64,000 bases of DNA, taken from Heliocidaris tuberculata (Eukaryota > Echinodermata > Echinoidea > Camarodonta > Echinometridae). Position numbers and translations under genes: made by a program. Positions 36,227 through 46,929 of the stretch are shown piece after piece. Positions within the stretch are counted from its first letter, which is position 1. Every line of letters starts with the position of its first letter. The stretch lies in assembly GCA_025618425.1 (NCBI GenBank), contig CM046844.1, positions 13,765,580 to 13,829,579 on the forward strand, in the 5' to 3' direction. The notes under the pieces were generated by a model. The model did not search any database. It was not told the DNA's origin and worked only from the letters and a program-made list of their open reading frames with translations.

Positions 36227-37463
36227 TACCCATTCTTAAATTTATTCATAAACAATCAAATTTATTGTGCCTCTTCAAAATAACGAAACCTATATAGAAA
36301 ACACGTTTGACCAGTCGCCAGGTGATCACTCAAAATGACATCAAAAGAGAAGTCTTCGTCACGTAATCTTTGATAAGACCTTCCCACAAACCAGCCTACA
36401 CTGTAAATACAGAATTAGATGAGTGATAAACAAAACTGCAATTATTCAACCCAAATCCAAGGATTAATTCTTAGTCAGCTGATAGAGCTCTTCTCTTGGT
36501 TTCGTTATTCTTTTATTTCTATTCTGTTTTGTATTTCAACTTGTGCTTAATCTGCCGAAATAAACAATTGGTTGTCAGAGTTTCCAAACACGTGGGCGAC
36601 ATGACATCTGAGCAAGCTATAATCCAATATTACCGTCGATTTTACATTTTATAATAGAGTCAAATAAGGTGAATCATTGCATACTTTATGACTAGAACTG
36701 TAGAACAACATGCTAACATGTAACTTACATCTAATGGCGTAGCTTCGAAGTCACTGAGAGCAAATAAGTGCCCCTCCCCCTCCATCGAGTGGTGAAAAAA
36801 AATAGAAAGAAAGAGAAAAAAAATAAAAATAAAGGGAGAGTGGAAGGCAACGTGTGAAGAAAATGAACGACCCCTTCTCAAACGTCCCCCAGTTGATGGC
36901 CTTGTTCTCTAAATTTTCATCCACCAAATGAAATCAAAGTACCCCCTCCCTTCTACACCAGTACCCACTTAGAGTTTAGTGCCTGTACCCAGGCGCGGCG
37001 ATTTCCTGTCAGGGCCGATGGGGGTAGGGTACGCGACTAGCCTTTACTCATTATTTACTAAGCATTGTTATTTAGTCTTCAAAATTTCCGGGGGACGTGT
37101 CCCCCTCCGCCCGTCACCCGGGATCGCCGCCCCGACCATTACAACTAAATGGCTAGACCCATGCTACACCTCAGGATGTTAGGTAAATGACAAAAAATAT
37201 CAGAAGACTGAAAAAGTTTCAGAATTTTATGGCGGCTTCTGAAAAAAAATTAAATTGGTAAAATGGCTTCACACGAGGTCGTTTAGTTTGTTTTGTGCAG
37301 ATTAACGTCAATGGCATTACGAAATGCATTTTATGAGCTACAATATAGATTCAGAAAATAAGCACGAATTCGTGAACTGCTGCACTCTCTTCAAGCTTTG
37401 TGCTTATAAAATTGTTGCCTTCCATGAATTATGGAAATCTGCTCCTAATAGAATAATGTCACT

Positions 37464-37810
37464 TTAAAGAAAAAGTTGAGTTCTGGTCATGCAATTACAC
37501 AGTGAAAGAAATTGTCTCAAAGCAATCCGAAATACTGTGAGGTTTTGGAATCATCAAAATGATAAGAAATTGAACCAATCTCGCTGAAAAATCACACGCA
37601 CTGCACACAAAAATGGGTATATGGGACTGCACACACATTATGGCATCAATGTTCGGCCCGAACACTTCAGCTTTTTCGAATATGAGGGCATTTGAGGAGC
37701 AATCCCTTTTAGGGGACATTTCTACTATGATGTTCTTCCAAACTGACTTAAAAGGAATGACAAAGCTCAGAAATTATTTTCACCTTTCCAATAACTTAAC
37801 CTTCTCTAGT
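37464..37810. mobile_element. MITE family C, inverted copy
   Basis: Begins TTTAAAGAAAAAGTTGAG, then TTCTGGTCATGCAA, and ends near AACTTAACCTTCTCTAG. Internal words GATTCCAAAACC..., CATTTCTACTATGATGTTCTT and GGCATTTGA.G match family C at 12393-12786, reading in the opposite orientation. Confidence 0.65.
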
Positions 37811-38455
37811 GGTTCAATTTTTATTTGTTTTTTTTTTTTTTTTTTGTTTTTTGTTTGTTTGTTTTTAGTACTCTTTAAAAGTGCGTAGTCGTGTACAAAT
37901 AAATGACACGTACTATCTCAAACATTTGAAGAGTCTTCAAATAGAAGAAGAGGGTATAAAGAGACGGAGAGGGGTGGTCATTGTGGTCAGGTGCAGGTGG
38001 TGGAATAGTGGATGTCAGTGGCGTATTGCGAGTCCAGATATGGGGGCGTCATAGTTACTCGGTGGATGAGATAGCGAATTAGAGAGGTCATCGATTAGAT
38101 AGATGGTGAAGTAGGGGTAGTGTCATCTTTATTTCACATTCCCTTCCCCCTCCCTATCCTTTTCTCTCTCTCTATTTTTTAAAAATTTCATTCTCTATCT
38201 TTTTTAACGCCGTTCAATTGGAGACAAGCGTCCCTGCCCCAACCCCCCCCCCCCATACCAGTATATGATTATGGTGGTGGTACATCAGAAGAAACCGCAG
38301 AGCCACCTGTGATCATCTGCACAGGTGATTCCATTCAATAAAAAATATGACTCACCAGACTTTGTACCTAAAAAATATGTCATGATAATACCACTAAAAC
38401 GACATATTTTAAAACTTTAATTTATTTTTGTTCAGAATTATCATATTATTACACA

Positions 38456-38640
38456 TGGGCCGCGGAGCCGGGGGGCTGGGGGCTGCAGCTTCCCCCCCCC
38501 CCCCCCCCCCCCCCCCCCACTTTTTTGAGTTCACAAGTTAAAAAGAAAATACCGGGAAAAGGCTTGAAAATTGTCATTAATGAGTGAAATCAGATCAGCC
38601 CCCCCCCCCCCCCACTTTCAAAAACGCTCCGCGGCCCCTG
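38456..38640. mobile_element. short MITE with GGGCCGCGGAGC ends and long C runs (copy 1)
   Basis: Inverted ends GGGCCGCGGAGC and GCTCCGCGGCCCCTG enclose GCTGCAGC, a C run of 27 (38492-38518), ACTTTTTTGAG, a middle segment shared with 61453-61619 and a second C run (38599-38613). TTACA-like words at both edges may be a decayed target duplication. Confidence 0.65.
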
Positions 38641-38700
38641 TTACATATCGTTTAATTGTGATTGAAGTCTGTGACATCAATGTAAAGCATGTGATACTTT

Positions 38701-39184
38701 GGGGTACCCAATGCTGAAACAATGTTAGTTCATTTAAAAGATCATGATTTTATTAGCAGAAAATCATTTGCCTTAAGTTTTTTAAAAATTCGTGTTGCCA
38801 GAAAAATCCCCGAAATATGGTAAGACTTCAGGATATTTTGGCCCCTCAGCTGTGTCCCAATTTCAGCTAGGTAACCACAATGACGTCAAAGTGGTTACCC
38901 AGGTTCGCGTATTGCAAATGTGTTGCGCGCTAGACTGTACAAAATGCATTACACCTTGCGCGCATTTTGCTATAATTGCGCGACAAGGTAACCACTTTGA
39001 CGTCATTGTAGTTACCTAGCTGAAATTGGGACACAGCTGAGGGGCCAAAATATCCTGAAATCTTACCATGTTTCGGGGATTTTCTGGCAACACTAATTTA
39101 AAAAAAAATCTAAGGCAGATGATTTTCTTCTAATAAAATCATGATCTTTTAAATGAACTAACATTGTTTCAGCATTGGGTACCC
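38701..39184. mobile_element. foldback element with ~200 bp inverted arms
   Basis: The left arm starts GGGGTACCCAATGCTGAAAC and the right arm ends with its reverse complement GTTTCAGCATTGGGTACCCC. The arms stay complementary almost to the centre (CAGCTGTGTCCCAATTTCAG against CTGAAATTGGGACACAGCTG; GGTAACCAC.AATGACGTCA on both sides). Only ~80 bp in the middle (about 38906-38985) are unpaired. CTTT flanks each side as a possible 4 bp target duplication. No coding capacity. Confidence 0.85.
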
Positions 39185-39185
39185 C

Positions 39186-41759
39186 CTTTAAACGCAGTAG
39201 AGTATATTTGTATAGTAGCAGCGCTATATAAATGTACACTATTATTGCTATTATTACTATAGGCTACTTCAAACTGAATTGGTTTATTAAAGACTAATTT
39301 TTAAGTCTCCTTTTTAAGTGCAAATAGGACATCCCCCGTACAAAGAGTTGAAGAATTCGTTAAAGCGAGAGAGCGGTGTATTATGGTCAGATGCAGGTGT
39401 GTGGTGGTGTTAGATCAGAAGAAACCGCAGAGCAACCTGTAATCACCTGCATAAAGATGACATGTCTTGAGCTAATAATAGTTTCATCAAACAAAAACAA
39501 AAACAAAAAAAATGACTCATCAGTCGAACTTTGTACGAGTTACCGTTTATCTTTCTAAATTCCGGTACATCATAACAACGACTTGATAAATTGAACCTAT
39601 TTCTGACTGGCGGGAATACAACCAATATAACCAAGAACAGAATGTCATATTATGACATTGCATTTAATATGGACTGGAGTAAAGAAAACACAATAGGCCT
39701 ATGAGCCTCCATAGGGGCGTATCGAAGGATTTTGTAAAAATGGGGGAACAATGACGGAAAAAAGGAACAACAGGAAAGGCGGTGGGGGGGTCATAACATT
39801 TTCAGATGCTAAATTGCTCTAAAGATTGGGAACAAGCAAAGAAAAAAGGGTTTATCACATTTTTCAGGTGCCTTTGGGGTCAAATATTTAAAAAAAAGGG
39901 GCACATATCCTGCTCGGTCGCATCGCTCCCTCGCGGTAGCACTCATGCATCCCGCTAATAGATCGCGTCAACAGCTCGGTTGACCTACATAGGCGTATAT
40001 GCATTGTGAGGGAGGAGGCGGCTGCAGGCGCCCCACGAGAATTTTGAAATTACCATTATTCGGGCAGTAATGTGTCCAAATTATCTATCTTTTGATTGTT
40101 ACTAGAAATCGAGTGTCAAAATTGTGAGTTCTAGTCAGACCACCCAGATTAAAGATGTAAATTTGTAAACTGACTTTACATGCATTTGATTTACGAAAAG
40201 AAAAGAAAATTTTAAAATCTGAATCTGAAACCTGACAATAGAACAGTATTCAAAATAATGTATCGCCCTTTCTTAAGTCTGCGTCATGACCCCCCCCCCC
40301 CCCTATTATATCTCAATCTTTTATATTTTCTTCTATTTTTGTCAGGGGAAGAGCATTCCATGGCTTTCTCCTGAGCGGTGGCAATGAAAGGATGACATAG
40401 TCCCTCGTGGGTGAGAGGGAAGATCTTTCAAGCTCTGAGAAAGCCGCCGATTGAGAGGTAAATAATCATTGGATTGACCCGCAGCGTCTGTAAACTAACA
40501 TCGAATCTTCCGCGTGGGTCTAAAGCAACGGCTTAGACTGGATTCCAGTCAACCAACCTTTCTTCCTCTTCTACTTTAAAGGAGCTCGTGTGACATTAGT
40601 TTGAATAAAAGAAGATACAAAATGTCCCACTGCTTATGTGAGATCATGTATATATGTTCCCTTAGGCTTAAGGGGAGGGGGGGAGGGCTAGGGGTGCAGC
40701 CCCCGAAACTGTTTAAAATGCCAGATTTCGGGCAGTGAGGTGGTCTATTCATATTTGTAAAACCTTGTATAGTATATTTTTAGGACAAAAGTACATCAGC
40801 AATATAAACACATGTTGCCTCGAAAGTTGATATGCGGGAAAGAGACGTCGACCGCAGCCAACGCCGGCATGCCCACAAACATTACAGAACGAATTATTTA
40901 GGTAAAGGGATCTTAATGTCGAAGCTAATATATATCTAAATGACATGAAATCATATATTCCAAAGATAGATGAAAATGAATTTAAAAATCATTTGAATAA
41001 TGGAAATAGAATGAAGCATATCATTTGACAAAATGAAAGATCACCCCGTGGGATCGGATTAAGCTTCTGATGATTGATCATCAACCAATCTATGGCAAAC
41101 TTATTTTTGAGTAGTTACGTTCGCTGAAGAGGGGCGAACAATTCATTACAATTATTGCAATAGGTCGTATAATCTTGGGCCTTGACGTGGCCAAATTCTA
41201 ATATTCGATTTCTTGTCAATTCCATGACCACGCTGGTTATTCAGATCTTAGAGACATTATTGGGTTGACAGTTGAAAGCTAAATGTGTTATTTTGCCCAC
41301 CAGGCTGCAGATTCGATGTGACAATATAAGAATTAAAATGGTTATAACCAAATATGGAAATTGTATTATTTCTTTCCTGTAAGCTATATGGTATTTTGTT
41401 CTTTACATTACTTTTTCTTCTTCCTTTTTAAATCTTGCTCAACATCGTAAAAGTTAACGCTTCCATCATGTCCATCATGTCTATCTTTAAGTATAGTAGG
41501 GCTGAGGTAGATGACTTTGGTTTGTGTAGTGTTAGGTCCCATGTGGGCATGAAGATCAACTCTATTAACCCTTAGAATCCCGCTGGGAGCGATGCTCATG
41601 AAACAGGTGAATCTACGTCATCATGGAGATTGCATCTCCCTCATCCGTGGTCGAGACCGACTGCCAGACATTCTTGTCATCGTTTTCTTCCATGATGTTG
41701 GCCTACGGTCATCAAAGTCGTCTGGGCTTTGTTGATATGTATTTAATCATGTGTTTGTC
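39186..41759. other. no gene recognised
   Basis: Spacer with C runs at 40290-40303, G-rich patches near 39780 and 40672, and a GAAGAAACCGCAGAGC word near 39419 that also occurs near 38289. No exon or complete repeat was identified. Confidence 0.35.
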
Positions 41760-41935
41760 TTTCCTCTCCCTCCTCCTCCTCCTCCTCCTCCTCCTCCTCC
41801 TCCTCACCTTCTCTTTTCTCCCGTTATGTATCTCTCTCTTCTCTCTCTCTCTCTCTCTCTCTCTGCTCCCCCCTCTCTCTCTCTCTCTTTCTTTCTCCCT
41901 CTCTTTCCGTCTCTTTGTACCGTCTCTCTTTCTCT
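41760..41935. repeat. (CTC)n and (CT)n microsatellites
   Basis: (CTC)n at about 41768-41805 is followed by (CT)n to 41935. Poly-L/S/P frames through it are artefacts. Confidence 0.9.
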
Positions 41936-42815
41936 GATGTTTGTCTCATATAGCCCCTTTCAACGCTGCAGCTATCCATCATCCATCCCTTTCTCTGATG
42001 CTAATTTTAACCGCTTGGTAAGGCGCTAACAAATCAAGACATACAATATGAGTTCCTTTGTACAGGTAGCTCCATATTAATCGTATGACTCATCGTTTAC
42101 TTTAATATGTTGGGTTTTTTTAAGTGTCCGAAATATTTTTGCAATTTACCAATTAATATTAGTTGTTTTTCGTGCTCTAATTAAAGTCATGTGTCGCTCT
42201 AATGATATTTAACCGAACTGATTTATCGATGGACCTCTCTATCAATTCAAAGTTTGTTGATGCGCCCTCAAATTCGAAAAAAAAAAGAATCATCGAAAGC
42301 CTCAAAATTAATGAAATGCCTCCAGGATGTCGAACTAATGTTAAATATCGTACATTATTTAAACAGATAGTCAGATGCCCTTCAAATTTCATTCTTTATT
42401 TTCTACTGTCAAGATTTCTTTTAAACTACTAGAAAGATATTTCTTGGCAAATTCTGTTCCTCAGAACCCGACTTTGCCTTTAAAAATGTCCAGCGAAAAG
42501 GGATTGCTGTGTAAAGTTGTTTATCCGTGGATTTCGGGAGCTAAACAAAGGGTCGTACTGATATCTAGCCTGCATAGCACAACTCTGACTCATCGGTCGC
42601 TCTGCTAGTCCAGCCCGCCCGCCAGTCTGGGGGCTATTCTTAGAGTCGAGGGGGCTTGAAAACAAACTCGCCATCTACCACAAACAGAACTTTTATGGGG
42701 TATTGTAAACAGCCAGAAAAGAGGTCGAGTGAGAATGAAAAGCATGAATGAACGAATAGTGATAAACATCTGACGATGTGATGGTGGGCGGCCATGGAAG
42801 ATGGAAGATGACGCG

Positions 42816-42828
42816 GTTGCTAGGCAAC
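42816..42828. promoter_or_regulatory. X-box-like site, first
   Basis: GTTGCTAGGCAAC, a 13-base near-palindrome matching the RFX-family GTTGC-N3-GCAAC pattern. A second site lies 238 bp away in similar context, so both may be parts of a diverged duplicate. Confidence 0.35.
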
Positions 42829-43053
42829 AGTTTGGAGATTACGAATAGTAACGATAATATATATTTTTTAGTTATATGCTTTTTGGTTTCAGATCAACCT
42901 CTTGGAAAATTACATTAATTTTTTCTTAGGGCGGCCATATTAACCTTTAAAGATGTTTAAGGCACCTACAAAGTGGTTAAATTTAAAAGTTATGAAAAAG
43001 ATATAAATTGAAGAACTAGTGCCGGGAGTGAGCGGTGAAGAGATCAGGATGCG

Positions 43054-43066
43054 GTTGCTAAGCAAC
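43054..43066. promoter_or_regulatory. X-box-like site, second
   Basis: GTTGCTAAGCAAC, a near-palindrome of the EF-C/RFX type (GTTGC-N3-GCAAC), preceded by GCG as at 42816. No promoter is established nearby. Confidence 0.3.
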
Positions 43067-44149
43067 AAATAAGAGATGAATGAACTAAACAGAACAAGGA
43101 ATTAGTTGATGTGAAACCTAAGTATGTCAGAGTATAACTGTAACAACAATGTAACAGTGCTACTGAGAATCAAAGTATAACCATGTGTTAATGACCCAAA
43201 GTGTGTCGGAAAGATGTTTGAAGAGTACTGCTTTTTAGGTCGGTATTTGAATTAATCGAACATGTCAAAAACAAAAACAAGATAAAATTCATCATTGTCT
43301 TAAAGAATTCTTCGACATACAGGCAATTTATTGAAGAAAAACAAATTATAAATTTCCAGCCTTTCCTAACATAGAAGAGGAAGGAGAGCCAGTACGCGCA
43401 AAGAAGGGTGACAACTTGAGACAAATGGTGTAAACATACCGTATATTTTAAACGATACTAATGTGTTTATATTACACTCCAAATAAATCCCTAATTGGTT
43501 TAAATATAGGCATGTCTTGGGGGGGGGGGGGTTGCAGGATCATGGAGATACTCTAGATAAGAGAGGCAGAAAAAGCGAATAAAAACCGTAAAAGAAGCAC
43601 AATGAATTTACAGTCAGTGAATCTGTATTTGAGAAAGAACATAAAGACCCCATGTTATCGGATTTATTTTAAAAAATAAAATACTAGGTGGGTTATGACA
43701 AATCGAGAAAGTGTATTATATCTCATTAATCCTTGACAATGAGTTGAGAACTTCAGATGTATATATCAAAATCTGTTTTTAAAAGGGAGAGTCTTCAGTG
43801 ATAAATAAGAATCGAGTACAAACCGAGTACATTTTTGTCATGATGTGCAAAATATATAGTCATCATTATGCAGAGTAGGTCACCACCAAGGCCTCATCAG
43901 CTTCAAACATGGGGAAGAGAAAACCTTTTTTTTCAGTTGCAATTAACTTCAACCTACTTGAAGATGAATACAAACACCAAAAGCAATTATCAGATGAATA
44001 AATCTTGAGCAGAAGAGAGACAAAAGAAAATCAATAAATCTTTCAAATCTTGAAAGAGGACTTCGTCTAGACAATCGAGACCGCACTGTTTTCCATCAAA
44101 TGCGATGAAAGAACTGCTATCTTGAGAGACATCAGTGATATAAACAGCC

Positions 44150-44427
44150 AGTGGCGTATCCACCATAGGGCGGAGCCAGCATATCCCCCTTCCCATGATC
44201 CCGTTTTCAGATCTGGAAATAAAGAAATAAAAAGTTAATAAGAAAATCTCTTAACAGTTTTTATAGGAGCAGTGTATAAGTTGGACGTAGTGTGCCTTTT
44301 ATTGCAGAAGAATGATTTGCATAATTATTTCAAACTTTTCGGGGAGCATGCCTTATAATCCATAGCGGTGGCGTGCATAAAACATAATTATACCCCCTTG
44401 TTCATCAATGTCTGGATACGCCACTAT
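44150..44427. mobile_element. CAGTGGCGTATCC-ended MITE-like repeat
   Basis: The left end CAGTGGCGTATCCACC and the right end TCTGGATACGCCACTATG are inverted repeats. A second copy with the same order of motifs, ending TCATCAATATCTGAATAC, lies at 36028-36226. A half copy ends near 33352 (ATTTGGATACGCCACTAT). Confidence 0.5.
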
Positions 44428-44875
44428 GTGCTTTCATGATGGGTGGGTTTCCCTCGTCTTTGCTTCATTCACTCAATCCTTATCTTTACTGGTCATGAAA
44501 CTAACTGCTACAAAGGATATAGACCATTAGACTGCAATAGAGAGCCATAAAACATTTCGGTCAGTGCAGTATTTCACGACAGCCTTATCGTTAGACCCAC
44601 TCGATCAGTTTCACGTACCATGGACGAGGGTTGTGGGGTGGTCCTGATATTTTTTTGCTATGTAGGAAGGCAATACCAACCAAGGGCATTTTGTCAGATT
44701 AGAACCCTTCAGCATCGTTGAAAAAAGTCAACTTTGGTGCATGAGGGGGTGTTTGGACGATGTCAAAGTAGTTTACATTTTAGGAAACAAAGGAATTCTC
44801 AAATTTATTTTATCAAACTGGATGGAGGATCGACGTTTGTATAGGTTTTAGATTAGTTTACTATGTACCAGAGAG

Positions 44876-45163
44876 ATAATAATAACAATAATAATAGTAA
44901 TATTCCGTTCTTGTACGGCGCATATCACATATGATACATGCATAACGTCTCTTTGGATATTATTACCCCGGCTTTAGCTCCGGCAACCGTAGCGTTCAGT
45001 GCATTCAAGGAGTAGATCCTACCAGGTACCGAATTACTACACCTGGGTCGAGTGTGGCAAATGTATAGTAATGTCTTGCAAAAGGATGTTAGTGCTGCGG
45101 CAGGGGTACGAATCATGTACCTTGTGGTTCACAGTCCGGAGACTTATCCACTGGACCACAAAA
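44876..45163 (-). mobile_element. tRNA-derived SINE
   Basis: On the minus strand from ~45163 the sequence reads TGTGGTCCAGTGGATAAGTC, CTCCGGACTG, TGAACCACAAGGT, then TGATTCGTACCCCTGCCGC. This is a tRNA-like head with an A-box-like TGGTCCAGTGG and a degraded B-box in GATTCGTACCC. It is followed by a ~190 bp body (CCAGGTGTAGTAATTCGGTA, GGTTGCCGGAGC) and a simple ATT/ATTATT tail ending at 44876. That is SINE structure: RNA polymerase III promoter, body, simple tail. Recognition is from structure and general memory of deuterostome SINEs. Confidence 0.7.
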
Positions 45164-45302
45164 CAAGAGAGAGAGAGAGGGGGGGGGGGGAGAGGAAGGG
45201 AGGGCTGACGAAAGATGAAGATAGATTAAAAAGGGGAAAACGGGACAAAAATTATGCACACGAAGTCACGAAGATATGGAAGGGATATTTCATCTCGGGG
45301 TG

Positions 45303-45904
45303 AGGAAGGGGGATATGATTTATATATAAATGTTTAGCTCTACATCATAGCATAGCAAAACATTTCATTGCATGTATTAATGGTGAAGCGTAGTTGTACA
45401 AGGTCTCTAAAATTCAACTTATATAATATTTTTAAATTTTGAACTTGGTCATCCATGGAAGTGTGAATTAAGTCATTACCGACCTACTGCCAAGTCAGTA
45501 TTTATTCAAATTTGATGAGTGTACGTAATTGAAATTGAAGGGTATTCAAAATGATATCAAAGCAAGGATAACAGTAATTTTTCTATACCTACTCTTACCA
45601 AAAGGACAACCTTGCAGGCCACTCATTTTTTTTTTAAAAATTTTTTCATCTCGTCTGCTCGTGTCAGCTTCAAAGAGGTGTGGAATTTGAAAGGGTTATG
45701 ACACTGCGTTGCACTTTGAATTTTGTTGGTGTAGCTTGGAAATGCCATTTGAAATTCAAAAACTAACATTAAACCAACCTTTGTCAAACATTTTGTCTTC
45801 CGCTAGACAGGTTCGTAGCCATTGGTTCATACACGTCTCATAATGACATTTGTTTAATTCTTTTCCTCCTGTCTCGGGGTTCTTATTGTTCCCCCTCAGT
45901 TTTC
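45303..45904. other. no gene or repeat recognised
   Basis: Ordinary AT-rich spacer. A short T run occurs at 45628-45636. Confidence 0.35.
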
Positions 45905-46044
45905 ATGATTCTTTTTCTACTGTTGTCTGTTAAATTGCCTTGTTCTTTTCATATCCTTTTTTATGTACTCTTTCTCCTTTTTACTATCTGCCTCTTTGTT
46001 TGTTTGTTTGTTTGTTTTTTGTCTTCATATCATTCTTTTCTTGT

Positions 46045-46082
<38 letters not shown>

Positions 46083-46130
46083 GTCTATCTTCTCCTTGTC
46101 ATATGTTTTTTTTTTTTTTTTTTTTTGTCT
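45905..46130. repeat. (CT)n, (TTTG)n and poly-T low-complexity tract
   Basis: A TTTG run near 46000-46018, (CT)n at 46050-46078 and T run at 46107-46126, within a pyrimidine-rich stretch that extends to 46300. Several overlapping poly-F/S/L frames are artefacts. Confidence 0.85.
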
Positions 46131-46589
46131 TCATCTTCCTTTCATTCTTTGCATTCGTCAACTTCTTCTTCTTTTTCATCTTTTCCTTGACCCATTTCTT
46201 CTTCTCGGCCCACCTCATATTTTTTGTCTTTCCCCAACTCCTTCTTATCCTGTCTTTCCACTTATTTTATATACAACTTTATAAATCTACTTAGTTTTTT
46301 CAGTTCTCGTGGTGATCTTCCGTTCTATCTTTTTCTCAAACATGGAGAAATAACCGAAAAGGAAGAAGTAAAATATATATTTAAAAAAAGGAGAAGAAAG
46401 CGGGAGAGGGTCAAGAGAGAGAGAGGATACCAAGGAGGAGGATCGAATGGATTCACCCAAATACAGATAACAAACACACATGTTCCACTCCTATTTGGTA
46501 CTGGAAATATATGGATATATATGATTAGACCTTGTATTACCACCAACCTCCAAACAATGCTTAGGCCTGTATGAAATTATCTAAGCAAA

Positions 46590-46929
46590 CCTGGGGGTGT
46601 TTCATTAAGCTGTTCGTAAAGTTACGCATGACTTTACGAGCGACTTGAATATGAAGTGCCAGATAGGATGCCCAAAGTTTTTCCTGATGTTTTAACAAAA
46701 TGTTTTAACAAAAGTGACTGTATATCCAGTAACCTCAAATGAATTATGGCTAAAAATACACTTTGCATTAAAAATGTTTGTTATAACAAGAGTGTTAATC
46801 TACATCTGCACAGTTCAACTTTAGTTAATGCAGTTAAAAATGATTAAGCATCCCATTTGGCTTGTCATAGCTAAGTCATTCGTAAAGTCATGCGTAACTT
46901 TACGAACAGCTTTATGAAACACCCCCAGG
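46590..46929. mobile_element. MITE with CCTGGGGGTGTTTCAT inverted ends
   Basis: 340 bp bounded by ~50 bp inverted repeats: CTGGGGGTGTTTCATtAAGC, TGTTCGTAAAGTTACGCATG, ACTTTACGA at the left and its reverse complement at the right. Each arm also contains a smaller palindrome around TTACGCATGACTTTACG. No ORF. Superfamily uncertain. Confidence 0.8.

Larger units (their letters stand above)
42432..44149. other. no gene seen; two X-box-like sites
   Basis: Mostly AT-rich spacer with a G run at 43518-43530. Two RFX/X-box-like palindromes at 42816 and 43054 are listed separately. I see no exon. Confidence 0.35.

Noticed and set aside
41623..42029. Leucine- and serine-rich frames of ~100 codons
   Set aside because: They read through (CTC)n and (CT)n tracts.
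45905..46574. Overlapping F/L/S-rich frames of 114-129 codons
   Set aside because: Low-complexity pyrimidine DNA; no start context, domain or splice support.
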